A stretch of 64,000 bases of DNA from Chara braunii. Taxonomy: Eukaryota > Streptophyta > Charophyceae > Charales > Characeae. Positions 32,491-44,032 of this stretch are shown here, piece by piece; the first letter of the stretch is position 1, and each line of letters starts with the position of its first letter. The translations under genes and the position numbers were made by a program. The notes under the pieces were generated by a model that made no database searches, had not been told where the DNA came from, and worked only from the letters and a program-made list of their open reading frames with translations. Location: the NCBI GenBank assembly GCA_003427395.1, contig BFEA01000244.1:1856546-1920545 (forward strand), given 5' to 3'.

Positions 32491-35439
32491 GCGCCTCCGC
32501 CAAAGCTCCTATGGGCTTACATTGTCACCCTCTTATCGTTGAGGGCGACAATCTGGGGGCACACGGGAATTTCGAAGCTCAAGCTGTTAACTGAGAAAGC
32601 TTCAACTGCTTGTACGGTGCTGCTGGAAATAATGGGCCATATCCCGTGGGTAAAGAAGTTCCTGAACCTAGCACCACGGTGCTGGAGCTGGTGTGACTTC
32701 AAGCAACCAGTCGTATACTGTCTCATCTCGCCCTGGTGTAAGAAAGCTTACATCGGTAGGTCCATTAGAGGTGTTGCGGAAAGATGGTGGGAGCATGTTA
32801 GATGCGTCGATCAGGGACAAACGGTAGATCGCATGTGCTGTATAAATGGCTCAGGAAATTTGACTGGAATAACTATGTCGTTATTTCCATCGCTACCTCG
32901 GAAGTCAGTGGGCTGGGGAGCCTAGAAAAAATGCTCATCCGAAGCTTCTCTCCGTCACTTAACACGATCGGTACGGGGACGAAGGGGAATCCTAAGAAAA
33001 GGCTAGGGAGGAGGGAAAGGAGAGTGAGGATAGGCAGAGACAAGGAGCAGGTAGGGGAGAAGCGGACACATATTATCATTTTCTGAACGAGTAGTAGTAC
33101 GCTTGGTAGCACTAGCCTCTAGATGATTCTTGATGCAGCTTATAGGGAGGGGAAGAAACAGATCCAGGTTGTCAGCGAGGGTGGCAAAGTCTGGGGGGAA
33201 GACTGGTCGTTAATTAAGAGACTGTTCGGGACATCGACCGTGGTAGCGCAGCTGGGGAAGATAGCATTGTCCCACTCGAAAACCTGGCTAGAGGAAGGGG
33301 GGAAATTTTGGATTTCCCCCATCGTTATCACGCAGAATATCAGGGACAGAGGGAAAGGGTACCTACGGCAGCTCCTAGAGATGCCCTTCAAACGGAAGGA
33401 ACTTGCCCTTTTGTCTGTGGATAAACTCACACACCTCTATAACTACGCTGGGGCATTTAAGGAGAAGGAAAAGAGGAGGATGATCAAGGACTTCCTAGGA
33501 AAAGTAGTTGGCAGAAAAGCGGGGGTGAACATTCGGAAGCGATTACAGTTCGGGTCAGATACAATAAAGAAGTTAAGAAGAGTGGCATCAGGAACGTCTT
33601 GATCACCCAGATCGAGAGTTGTGGTTTACACCCCGCGATCGCGGGGATATTAAAAAAGAAGGCGAGAGTAGTCTGGAGAAGGAACAAAAATGTAGCAGAG
33701 ATTCTCTGCAACTACAAGCAGCTTAGCAAGAAGCCGGAGTTGCAATGTACTTGCAAGCAGTATGACTTACCCATTGTCAAGGGACACGTCCTCACAAGGA
33801 TAGCAGATGTCACGGAGCTGCAATCACTGTTGCTGAATGGGAAGAATGTGGTCCGCCCGAAGCTCGAGAGGATAGAAGATGAGGTCAGCAACAACATAGG
33901 ACTGGCACTCACAGCTGTACTGGGCGAAAAAATGGGGGAGCAATTAATGATCTCCAAATCGATGGCTGTTTTTCATCAGAGCAAAGCAAGCGCTGCGACA
34001 CGGACGAAGGGCTAGTCTACTGAGTCAAAAAGAAGTTCAGAGACCTGTTAATCACGCAAGTTGATAGGAATGCGGGAAACCTTGTGCTGATGTGTCCTTT
34101 GACATACCAGCATGGACTGGATAAACTGTTCCCCTGGAGCATAGCTTATGATGAAGTCAGTAGCACGGAAGCGGAGACTCTGAAGGTGATTAAGAAGGAC
34201 TTTGTAGATCTTGGCCTGCACAAGCTAGTTAACTGGAACTCGAAGGGGAGGATTGGTCAATCGTACGTTCTGCCCAAGCACAAAGATTTCGAAAGATGGA
34301 GGCCCATTGCTCCAGCATGCAGCGAACTTACTATGACATGCAGCAGAAGGATTGCTAGAGCACTCAATTTTCTGCTGGAGAAGCTCCCTGGAGCGGAGCA
34401 TTTCAATCTCACTGCGACAGCCTTGCTTAAGCAGAATCTGAAGAAAGCAGAAAAGAAGCTTCAGCGGTATGGCAAGGACACGATGACTATCTGCGGGGGG
34501 GTTGACATTAAGGAAATGTTCACATCCCTCCCGCACTCAGCCGTCATGGAGGCACTCTCATGGCTACTGGGAGAATGGGAGAAGAAAGGATACCAGAAGA
34601 TCACAGTTTGCAAGAGAAGAAAGCAAGTCACGCTTGGGTTGAAAACGTTCGGGAAAGGCCATGTCAAGTTGTCCTTCAGTTACATCCGAAGTTTTGGATC
34701 CTTCGAGCTGCAGCACACCTACACTACGTGTAGAGGAAAGTTGTTGAGGCAGGTCATAGGAGTGCCAATGGGGAAGAACTTCAGTCCCCCGCTGGCTTGC
34801 CTACTTTGTGCAAGGTATGAAGACGGGTTTCTAAGATCACTGGGCAGCGATCAGAAACTCGTCCATGGGGTGAGATTCATGGATGATGCGATGCTGGCAG
34901 TTGTCTGCAATCGAAGAAAGGAAGAGTCCATCACCAGGGCGGTGGAGATAATAACGAAGTTTGGGAGTTGCTATGGTGATAAGCTACCTCTGGTCCGCAC
35001 GGATGACGGATCTAACACCATCGAGTTTGTTGGATCGAAGCTCACATCAGTACCTGGGAAGACCTTGCTCCTGCTTGAACCAAACACCAAGAACGTCTTG
35101 AGTGTTCAGATGGGGGAAGTGCAGCAGCGTCTCGTCCACCGCTGCTTTCAGGATTTTAGCTCTTACTCGGACAAGCGAGCGAAACTGGGAGTGATAATCG
35201 GTTGTTTGCACCACATTCAGCAGATGGTAAACAGCGAGAGTGCCCTGCTCCTACCAGTTTTGGCTCTGAAATACGAGCTCCTACGCCGGGGTTACCCCCC
35301 GGTGTTCTTCTTCAGCGCCCTAGCACGCTTTGCTAAGGGCACCAGCGTTCTCAGGGAGCCTTGGCTAAGGCTGCTTGAGAACCTGGTACTCTGGTACAGT
35401 AGCGCACGGCCAAATCCCGTGGGGCGGACTCGGCGCTAG
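32485..35439 (+). pseudogene. PLE ORF2, family 2a copy B: GIY-YIG nuclease plus RT
   Basis: GIY-YIG: VVYCLISPWCKKAYIGRS (32709-32762), then AERWWEH; after a frameshift near 32815 the Glu segment SLEKMLIRSFSPSLNTIG is present. The catalytic Tyr, Tyr, Arg, Glu and Asn positions of the family can all be read. Linker: RDRGKGYLRQLLEMPFKRKE (33343-33400) and CTCKQYDLPIVKGHVLTRI (33749-33805). RT from 34084 is one open frame of 451 codons: ERWRPIAPAC, motif A GVDIKEMFTSLPH (Asp 34504-34506), GVPMGKNFSPPLACLLC, motif C FMDD (Asp pair 34882-34887), CFQDFSSYSDKRAK, and the end RGYPPVFFFSALARFAKGTS, which lies inside the 3' pLTR. Three or more frameshifts and a stop around 32800-34080 break the protein. 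Confidence 0.8.
32521..32552 (+). promoter_or_regulatory. Stem-loop 36 nt after the ORF1 stop, copy B
   Basis: ATTGTCACCCTC, loop TTATCGTT, GAGGGCGACAAT. Eleven of twelve positions pair (one A-C mismatch). Same place and 12-8-12 geometry in copies C and D, with paired changes between copies. Confidence 0.65.
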
Positions 35440-36553
35440 AATAGAGCCGTACTTACAGTGGATTAGTCTCGGTTACGGTACGGTAGGGTACTCGCCAGTA
35501 GGCGGTTATTTCCGTAGCAAATAAGATTTCTTCGTACAGGTGGAATTAATTTGCGATGTAGAGTTTTTTTGAATTTTTTGTAGCCTGATTTTTTTATTCG
35601 CAAATGATATTTTATTATTTTGTGTTCGCAAATTAATTTTTGTCCGCAAATAATTTTGAAAAAAAGGGGGGACTACCGGCGCATTTGCATCGTTAGGACG
35701 TAGGAAATTACGTGCCAGTACCACGATAGCTTGCAGCTATCTAGGTTACGGTACTACCAGGCTGCCCGCTCGATTTTCAAAAAAAGGGGCGGGAAAAGGA
35801 CGTACAGCGTGCCGTAATTTTGAACTTGTACAGGTCACGCTCGACACGTTGTAACTGACTAAGCTGCGGGGCCACGTATTAGGAATTACAGCAGGGATCC
35901 GTGATTGCAATCGTAGACCAATTGAAAATTAGAATCATTAAAGGGCGGCAAGTTTAGGGATCGTACTCGAAATCCGAGCTGCACGAAGCAGCCCAATGGA
36001 AAGCGAGAAAGTGAACAGAGGTTTGGAAGAGGAATGTGATCGTTGGATGGACTATCGGAGGAAAGGAGCAGCTAGCCCTTGCATAGTACTTGAACACGTG
36101 AACATGCGGTGAAAGCGGGCTTGTAGATATAATAGCCGTCGTGTCAATAATCTAGGACTTACGTGGACTAACTATCTGACGCCCGTTGAGGGGCCGACAC
36201 GTAACGAAATTTCGCGGGTTCGATGCAACGACTAGTTTCCAGTCCGTCGTAGTCGTAGTCGCTCTTGGAAGTGCCCGTAAGGGAATAAGTGTCGTGCTGG
36301 CATAGCTTCCTACTTGGTGTACAGTATATAGGAGGGCAAGGCCTGACCTGCCCTCAGTTCTCAAAAGCTAGGGAGGCTAGTCGGTGGGCCGTAAGGCGAG
36401 GGTATGTGGAAAGCCCCCTGAGGATAATCGGAGCGCAGCCGATCGAAACGCGTCGGGGAATGTGCGCGTGTGTTGAGATGAGTATGCGCTGTTATGAATT
36501 GATGAACGATCGAAGTGTGTGCGAAAGGTAGTTGGCCACTTTTTCCACTATTC
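35305..36553 (+). repeat. Family 2a pLTR, 3' copy
   Basis: Direct repeat of 30069-31306. TATA box TATATAG at 36325-36331. Ends TTTTCCACTATTC, joined to the TTC-rich tract that begins copy C. Confidence 0.85.
36414..36458 (+). ncRNA. Hammerhead ribozyme (copy B, 3' pLTR)
   Basis: CCCC, CTGAGGA, stem II AATCGG/CCGATC (one base changed from the 5' copy), GAAA, ACGCGT, cleavage triplet GTC, GGGG. The stem I, stem III and cleavage site are all canonical. Confidence 0.75.
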
Positions 36554-36633
36554 TTCTTCTTTTTCTTCTTCTTCCTCTTTTTCTTCTTCTTCTTCTTCTT
36601 TTTCTTTTTCTTTTTCTTCTTCTTCTTTTTCTT
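36551..36633. repeat. (TTC)n / (TTTTTC)n tract at the start of copy C
   Basis: About 80 bases of TTC and TTTTTC repeats between the end of copy B and the ORF2-derived start of the copy C pLTR. Confidence 0.9.
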
Positions 36634-37813
36634 CCTCAATACCCTAGCGCGTTTTGGTAAGGGCACCTGTGCTCTCAAGGAACCATGGCTACGACTGCTT
36701 GAGAACCTGGTTCACTGGGATAAGTGTTCGCGGCCCAAATTTGCTTGGTGGAAATAGGGGTCGTAAGCACTGGCCTCAGTCGCCGCGCGGACGGTAGAAA
36801 TTTTGTGAGGTTGCTACCGTAATTAGACGCTGGGTAGTCCCCTGAAAAATAGCAGCCCACTTTTTCAAATTTTTTAGACTCGCTTCTCCCCGTATTTCCT
36901 TCATTTCTCTCTTCTGAATTTTATTTCCCTTCGGAATTATTTATTTCTTATCTACGGAATTATTTCTTCTTTCTTCAAAAGTATCTAGTTTTAGGCTCCC
37001 GTATGGTATCCGCCTAATTCCGAGCGGGAAATCGGGTAGCGTGGCATTTTGAATTTGTACAGGTCATAGGGTCTGCGTGTAACTGACTGACCTTGCCACG
37101 TACTAGCCCCAGCCTGCGGATCCACGCAGCGCGTTATAGTCCAATAGGGACTGGTAGTACAGGTCGGGGATAGGATGCTGATGTCGGCAGGAAATCATGT
37201 TGCGTGGCGATTTTGAACTTGTGCAGTATGTCCCGCGTGGAAGTGACTGCCGAAGCCACGGATCCACGTAGCACTTTCTAATCCAATAGGAGTTGGAGAC
37301 AAGAATACGATTGTCTGAATGGGTACGTTCCCTTGGTTTGCATAGTACCTTGTACACGCAGTACAAGCAACGATAGCCGACATGTAGGTTAAACCTATTG
37401 CCCATGAACGCAAGCATAGGAAGACTGGCTATCTACTGCCTGATAGGTGGGCCGACAAGTAACGGATTAGGATGTAGCTCTGCACAACATCTACCCGACA
37501 GAGATCGTAGCCGTGATCCGTCGTCGTAAGACCCGTTGCAGACAGAGTACCGTGCGTAACTTAGTTATTCGTTCGTTGGACACTATATAGGAGGGCAAGG
37601 CCGTATCGGTCCTCCATGCTCAGGATGAAGGGAGGTAAGCTCGGTGGGCCTAAAGGCTCGGGTATGTGGTTAGCCCCCTGAGGATGATCGAAGCGCAGCC
37701 GATTGAAACGCGTCGGGGAATGTGCGCGTGAGCTGAGATGAGTATGCGCGGTTATGTATTGAAGAGCTTTTGAAGCGTGTACGAAAGGCAGTTGGCCGCT
37801 GTTTCCACTATTC
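36630..37813 (+). repeat. Family 2b pLTR, 5' copy
   Basis: Direct repeat of 41841-43033. TATA box TATATAG at 37584-37590, followed by GAGGGCAAGGCCGTATCGGTCCTC. Ends GTTTCCACTATTC. Confidence 0.85.
37674..37718 (+). ncRNA. Hammerhead ribozyme (copy C, 5' pLTR)
   Basis: CCCC, CTGAGGA plus T, stem II GATCG/CGATT with loop AAGCGCAGC, GAAA, ACGCGT, cleavage triplet GTC, GGGG. Confidence 0.7.
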
Positions 37814-38082
37814 TGACTAGCATGGTAACCGGATGAGAGGAGATACTCACACTGGTGGCTATGTCGACAACCAGTTTCGGAGGAACAGTAAGCGTTACGG
37901 ACTCGCGGCAGCAGTATGAGTTAGCTGCAGAGGTGCAGTAAGCGTTGCAGACTCGCGACAGCGGTACGAGGTAGCAGCAGAGTTACCATAGCAACGACAG
38001 TAAGCAGTAGCGGAGTTACCGCGTGAAGAAGGGAACGGGAGTAGGTATACTCGGCAACTCTCGAAGGTATCACGTATACAAC

Positions 38083-39033
38083 ATGGCGTCATCAGGCCTT
38101 GGAACAGGCGGGGCAGGGAGCTCGACCATTTGCTTTAATTACAACCAAGCAGGTCACATCGCAAGAGATTGCCCGATGCGCAAAGGAACCCTTGCTAACA
38201 ACACGAAGTATTGGCAATCGAGGAAGGAAAACGAAGACAACATCAACCAGGTAGTCAGATGGGCAGACTACATAATGCAGAAGGAAATGGAGGAAGAGCA
38301 AAACAAGAAAGCAGAGGAGGAGAGGACGAAGTTGGAAGCTGAGCGTAGAAGGCAGTAACTAGAAGAGAAAAGGCGAGAGGAGAGAATTCGAAGGATGTTT
38401 GCTGAAACTGAACGAAGAATGTTGGAGGAATGCGACAGAAGAGACAAAAAGATTGAAGAAGCGGAACTGCGAACGGTAGCGGCGGTGACAAGGGACCTAC
38501 GAAGCTTCAAGGCGGAGATAAGAACCGAAATCCAAGTAGCGCTGGCGACTAGTTCCAAAATGCCAAAACGGGATAGAGAAGCATTAACTTGCGGGTTGGA
38601 TGCTTACCTGATGGAGGAGGAAGCACTAAAGGATGATGGATTGAAGGTACCATCAAAGAGAGCAAGGTGGAAGCGAACAACGAAGACCTACGCGGCACTG
38701 GACGACTGGGAGGAGGAAGCGAGAGTCATGTCAAGAGCGGACTACGAGAAGAACTTGAGGAGGAAGACCAGCACGCCGCTGAAGAACGGCTCTGCTGCAA
38801 AGGAGATACCTGTGTCCAACAACAAGGGAAATATAGTGCATAACATTTTGGATACTAGATCGAAGTTGATGGCCAAAGAATGGCGAGAAATCAAGAGGTT
38901 ATGTAAAGCAAGGGACATCACCTATATCTCGAAGGAGCAAGGTGTACGCGAGTTACTAAATAGATCGGCTTGGTGTGAGGACGACGAACTCCTGGAAGAG
39001 ACTTGGGAACGCGAAGAGATTCAGGACCAATGA
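38083..39033 (+). pseudogene. PLE ORF1, family 2b copy C
   Basis: 317 codons with one internal stop: TAA at 38356-38358, where copy B has a Gln codon. The ATG at 38083 aligns with the starts of copies B and D; an in-frame ATG at 38023 lies in the leader. The zinc knuckle reads CFNYNQAGHIARDC, so the second metal-binding Cys is Tyr. Coiled coil, then IKRLCKARDITYISKEQGVR as the C-terminal module (38893-38955). Ends CAA-TGA-CGG. Confidence 0.7.
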
Positions 39034-39039
39034 CGGTCG
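39025..39039 (+). promoter_or_regulatory. Putative leaky stop (CAA-TGA-CGG), copy C
   Basis: TGA at 39031-39033; the frame continues with RSVPP, one TAG (Lys to stop change relative to copies B and D), then LIWAYIVILFTLRMTVWGHT into ORF2. Confidence 0.65.
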
Positions 39040-41978
39040 GTGCCCCCGGTATAGCTCATCTGGGCTTACATCGTCATTCTCTTCACGCTGAGAATGACGG
39101 TTTGGGGGCACACAGGGATGTCGAAACTGAGACTGGTTATCGAGAAAGCGTCTACGGCTTGCTTAATATTACTGACATTTCTTGGCCATGTCCCATGGGT
39201 TAGGAAATTCCTAGACTTAGTGCCACGTAATTGGGACTGGTTTGATTTTAAGCAACCAGTAGTATACTGTCTTGTCTCGCCATGGTGCAGGAAAGCGTAT
39301 GTTGGTAGGTCCATTAGAGGGGCAGCGGAGAGATGGTGGGAGCACGTTAGATGGGCGGAATCAGGTACTGAAGGTAGAGCGCCTCTACTGTATAAGTGGC
39401 TGAGAAAGTTCAGTTGGAATAGATACGTTGTTATCCCTATTGCTTCTTCGGAAATCAGTGGTATAGAGAACCTAGAGAAAACGATCATCAAAAGGTTCTC
39501 CCCGTCGCTTAACATGGTAGGTACGGGGCAGAAAGGGAACGGAAAGAGAAGGTTGGGAAGAAGGGAAAGGCGAGCGCGGTTAACTTGTGAGAAGGGAAAG
39601 GCTGTGGAGAAGCGGGCACGTATTATCGTTTTTAGACCGAATAATAGCCCGCTTGGTAATACTAGCCTAAGGATGGTTCTAGACTCCGCTTACAAGGAAG
39701 AGAAGAAGCGGATCCAGATCGTTAGCGAAGGTGGAAAAATTTGGGGGGAAATTGGGCGCTAGTAAAGAGGTTATTTGGTACTTTAACAATCGTGACACAG
39801 GTAGGAAAGATAGCTTTATCTGTATCAAAGACCTGGTTTGAGGAGGGTGGCACTTTCTGGATTGCCCCCATTATCCTCGCAGAAAACGCGAGAGACCGTG
39901 GGAAAGGATATCTGCGGCAACTTTTGGAAATGCCGTTCAAACGAAAGGAGTTGTCCCTTATGACTGTGGACAAGCTTATGCACCTCTACCACTGCGCTGG
40001 CTCCTTCAAGGAGAAGGGAAAGAGAAGATTGATCAAGGACTTCTTGGGGAAAGCGGTAGGTAGGAAAGCCTGTGTAAACATTTGTAAGCGGATCACGGTC
40101 CAGGTTAGGTTCAGTAGCAGGGTGAAGAAGAGCGACATTAGGAGAGTCCTGGTCACATGTATCGAGAGCTGCGGCTTACACCCTGCAGTCGTAGGGATTT
40201 TCAAAAGAAAGACAAGGGTAGTATGGAGAAGGAATAGGAATGTTGTAGAGATTCTTTGCAACCACAAATCTCTGAGTAAGGAGCCAATACTACCATGTAC
40301 ATGCAAGCAATACGATCTGCCAGTTATTGGTGGATATGTGCTCACTAGGATAGCAGACGTCCCGGGGTTACCAACCCCAACACTTAACGGAAAGAACATC
40401 GTCCGTCCTAGGCTCGAGACGACGGAGGAGGAAGTCAGCAGCGACATCCGACTTGCGCTCTCAACTGTGCTCGGAAGCCGAATTGGTAAGCAGTTGTCTG
40501 AGCTTTAGATTAGTAGCTACTTTACATCTGAGCGGAACGAGCACAGTGGCACAGACGAAGGGTTAGTTCTCGCTGTCAGGAAGCGGTTCAAGGGCTTACT
40601 CATTTCCGAAGTCGACCTGGTGCTGATGTGCCCTTCTTCGTACCAGCATGGCTTGGACAAGATGTTTACCTGGAGGATAGCATACGACGAAGTTAGCAGC
40701 AGCGAAGCAGAAACATTAAAGGAGATGAAGCGGGAATTCGACGATCGTGGCTTGCACAGGTTGGTAAATTGGAACGCAAAGGGGAAACTGGGTAACGCCT
40801 ACGTTCTTCCTAAACACAAGGACCTCGAGCGTTGGCGACTCATTGCGCCTGCCTGCAGCGAACCCACGATGACCGGAAGTCGGTGGATTGCGAGAGCGAT
40901 CAATTATCTCCTGGAAAAGTTGCCTGGAGCTAGGCACTTCAACCTTACCGCAACGGCCTTGCTCAAAGAAAATGTGGGAAAAGCAGAGAAGAAACTGCGG
41001 CTACGGAGCGAGGATACGATGGCGCTGTGCGGAGGGTTTGATATCAAAGAGATGTTCACTTCGCTTCCACATGCTGCTATCATGGAGGCGTTGTCCTGGT
41101 TGCTGGGAGAGTGGGAGAAGAAAGGCTGCTGGAAAATCACAGTGTGTAAAAGGAGAAGGCAAGTCTCCCTTGGCACGAAGCTGTTTAGCAAAGGGTACGT
41201 AAAGCTTACCTTCGAGTTTATCCGGAGCTTCGTAGCCTTCGAATTGCAGCATACCTATACGCTCTGTAGAGGTAAGCTGCTGAAGCAAGTCATCGGAGTA
41301 CCAATGGGGAAGAGCTCCAGTCCCCCATTGGCCTGCATACTCTGTGCGAGATATGAAGACAGTTTCCTGAGTTGATTAGGAAGCGATCGGAAGCTGGTCC
41401 ATGGAGTGAGGTTCATGGACGATGCCATGTTGGTAGTAGCTTGTAACCGAAGGAAGGAGGGATCAGTCGAGAAGGCCCTGGAGATCTTGGAGAAATTCAC
41501 GACTAGCTACGGAGATAAGCTCTCACTGGTCCGAACATACGATGGCTCTAACACCATCGAGTTCATTGGATCAAGAGTTACGACTGCTTCAGGTACAGTG
41601 AAGTTTCTCCTGGAACCGAAGGCCAAAAACGAGTTGAAGTGCCAGTTGGGGAGAGTGCAGCAAGACCTGGTTCATCGCTGCTTTTAGGACTTCGACTCCT
41701 ACTCAGATAAGCGTGCCAAGATAGGTAGTATGATCGGTAGCATCTACCGCATCCAGTAGTTGGCGAACAATGAGAATACCTTAATCTTGCCAGTTCTGGC
41801 CATGAGGAACGAGCTCTTACGTCGGGGATACCCCCCGACGTTCTTCCTCAATACCCTAGCGAGTTTTGCTAAGGGCACCAGTGCTCTCAAGGAGCCATGG
41901 CTACGGCTGCTTGAGAACCTGGTTCACTGGGATAAGTGTTCGCGGCCCAAATTTGCTTGGTGGAAATCGGGGTCGTAA
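39034..41978 (+). pseudogene. PLE ORF2, family 2b copy C: GIY-YIG nuclease plus RT
   Basis: The best GIY-YIG in the window lies in one open frame: VVYCLVSPWCRKAYVGRS (39258-39311), AERWWEH, then LEKTIIKRFSPSLNMVG (39472-39522), with the two Tyr, Arg, Glu and Asn all in place. A frameshift near 39750 is followed by RDRGKGYLRQLLEMPFKRKE (39890-39950), VVWRRNRNVVEIL and CTCKQYDLPVIGGYVLTRI (40295-40350). Stops at 40506-40508, 41373-41375, 41685-41687 and 41757-41759. RT: ERWRLIAPAC, motif A GFDIKEMFTSLPH (Asp 41040-41042), GVPMGKSSSPPLACILC, motif C FMDD (Asp pair 41418-41423). The end TLASFAKGTSALKEPWL is shared with the pLTR. Confidence 0.8.
39070..39101 (+). promoter_or_regulatory. Stem-loop 36 nt after the ORF1 stop, copy C
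   Basis: ATCGTCATTCTC, loop TTCACGCT, GAGAATGACGGT. All twelve positions pair, one as T-G. Relative to copy B, position 3 changes from T-A to C-G and positions 8 and 9 from C-G to T-A on both arms. Confidence 0.7.
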
Positions 41979-43033
41979 GCACTAGCCTCAGTCGCCGCGC
42001 GGACGGTAGAAATTTTGCAAGGTTGCTACCGTAATAGACACTGGGTAGTCCCCTGAAAAATAGCGGCCCACTTTTTCGAATTCTTTAGGCTCGATTCTCC
42101 CCGTATTTCCTTTATTTCTCTCTTCTGAATTTTACTTCCCTTCGGAATTAATTATTTCTTATCTACAGAATTATTTCTCCTTTCTTCGAAAGTATTTAGT
42201 TTTGGGCTCACGTATGGTACCCGCCTAATTTCAAGCGGGAAATCGGGCAGCGTTGCATTTTGAATTTGTACAGGTTATACGGTACGCGTGTAACTGACTG
42301 ACCTTGCCACGTATTAGCCCCTGCCTGCGGATCCACGCAGCGCGTTATAGTCCAATAGGGACTGGTAGAACTGGTCGGGGATAGGATGCTGATGTTGGCG
42401 GAAAATCATGTTGCGTGGCGATTTTGAACTTGTGCAGTATGTCCCTCGTGTAACTGACTGCCGAACCACGGCGGGAAGCCATGTTGCGTGGCGATTTTGA
42501 ACTTATATTGTACGTCCCGCGTGTAAGTGACTGCCAAAGCCACAGATCCACGTAGCACTTTCTAACCCAATAGGAGTTGGAGACAGGAATACGATTGTCT
42601 GAATGGGTACGTTCCTTTGGTTTGCATAGTAACTTGTACACGAGGTACAAGCAACGATAGCCGGCATGTAGGGTTAAACCGATTGCCCACGAACGCAAGC
42701 ATAGGAAGACTGGCTATCCACTGCCCGATAGGTGGGTCGACACGTAACGGATTAGGACGTAGCTCTGCACAACGTCTACCCGACAGAGATCGTAGCCGTG
42801 ATCGGTCGTTGTAAGACCCGTTGGGGACAGAGTACCGTGCGTAACTGAGTTATTCGTTCGTTGGACACTATATAGGAGGGCAAGGCTGTATCGGTCGTCC
42901 ATGCTCAGTATGAAGGGAGGTAAGCTCGGTGGGCCGAAAGGCTGGGGTATGTGGTTAGCCCCCTGAGGATGATCGGAGTGCAGCCGATCGAAACGAAAGG
43001 CAGTTGGCCCTTGTTTCCACTATTCCACTATTC
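41841..43033 (+). repeat. Family 2b pLTR, 3' copy
   Basis: Direct repeat of 36630-37813 with a small internal duplication near 42470 (GGCGGGAAGCCATGTTGCGT repeats an earlier stretch). TATA box at 42869-42875. Joined at TATTC to the (TTC)n start of the next family 1 unit. Confidence 0.85.
42959..42995 (+). ncRNA. Truncated hammerhead (copy C, 3' pLTR)
   Basis: CCCC, CTGAGGA, stem II GATCGG/CCGATC, GAAAC, then a deletion that removes stem III, the cleavage triplet and the GGGG arm. It cannot cut. Confidence 0.7.
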
Positions 43034-44032
43034 TTCTTCTTCTTCTTCCACACTCTGGCAAGGTTTGCTAGAGTTAACTGCACCTTCAGCGAAGCATGGC
43101 AGATGCTCGCCGAAGGACTGGTCCAGTTCACTAAACGTAGACCGGCATGAGGAAGATGGAACAACATTCAGAGGGGGGAGGGTGACCTGCAAGGGAAAGC
43201 GACGAGAGCCAGAAACGCCCCGTACATGGTACCGCGGTATAACATATGTACCCAAGTAGGGGGTATGTGTGGCATTATCAACCGAATCAGCTGACTAAAG
43301 GTAGTCGGGGAACCCGACAGCAGAGGCATAGGGCCTTATCTGGGTTAATAGACAATATGAATGAACTAGCAGGAGACGAGTGCGCACACAGGAAGAATAG
43401 GCAGTATGGGAGGGTGGGCCGAGGGAAGGGAGAAATGTATACTAAGGGAGGAGTAGGAGGGATATTACCAGGAATGGTATCAGCAGTAGTAGCGAGTAGA
43501 TAGTACACATCGGTAGCCAGGCAGGCCCGTGGAGGGGCATGAGAGAAAGAAACCAGGTAGGTGTGTGCACCCTATAGGGTTGAAAACAAAAAAGCAGACG
43601 GGACGTACCTGGACGTTTTCAGGCCCTACAGGGCTGTTTCGCATTTGAACTCTCCTGGCGAATCGGTACACGTGCAGAATGGGTATTGGGCGCAACATAG
43701 GTGCACACGTGAGGATCCTGGCGGAGTGCAGTGTAGGCAGGCCTGTTCTGTTACGCTCGGTGAAGGGAGTGCCTACGCCATGTTGTTAGGGACGTGCAGA
43801 GTGGCACGGGTACGATATATGTGGAGGGCAAGGCCAGAACGACTCTCAGAGCTCAGGCGGATAGACAGGTGGATGCGGGAGTGTGGTCTGCCCCTTGATA
43901 AGCCCTAAAGCGTAGCCAGGCAAAACGCGCCGGGGAATGCGCGTGTTTGTGAGTTTTATTGTCCATACAGTCTATTGAATACTTGTAAGCGTGGGCGCGT
44001 GGTGATTGGCCTCGCCATTACTGTCTTGTTCT
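43034..44032 (+). repeat. Family 1 pLTR, 5' copy of copy E
   Basis: Begins TTCTTCTTCCACACTCTGGC at the end of copy C and matches 29118-30068 throughout, ending near CTCGCCATTACTGTCTTGTT. Contains a TATA-like ATATAT at 43815-43820 followed by GGAGGGCAAGGCC. Confidence 0.8.
43891..43935 (+). ncRNA. Hammerhead motif (family 1, copy E) with altered core
   Basis: CCCC, core TTGATAA (43895-43901), weakened stem II (GCCCT/AGGC), AAAA where GAAA is expected, ACGCGC, triplet GCC, GGGG. Same U3/A8 core as copy A, but the G12 and cleavage triplet changes should make it inactive. Confidence 0.5.

Larger units (their letters stand above)
30069..36553 (+). mobile_element. PLE copy B, family 2a, full length with both pLTRs
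   Basis: 5' pLTR 30069-31306, ORF1, TGA, ORF2, 3' pLTR 35305-36553. The two pLTRs are nearly identical in sequence and length (about 1.24 kb), pointing to a fairly recent insertion. Begins directly at the end of copy A through TTCTTCTTC and ends at TTTCCACTATTC, where the TTC-rich start of copy C follows. ORF1 has one stop and ORF2 several frame breaks. Confidence 0.85.
36551..43033 (+). mobile_element. PLE copy C, family 2b, full length with both pLTRs
   Basis: 5' pLTR about 36630-37813, ORF1 38083-39033, TGA, ORF2 39034-41978, 3' pLTR 41841-43033. The coding end differs from 2a (TLASFAKGTSALKEPWLRLL), and the pLTR non-coding part is diverged from 2a, so it is a separate subfamily. The 3' pLTR has a deletion within the hammerhead and a tandem repeat of CCACTATTC at its end. 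Confidence 0.85.
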
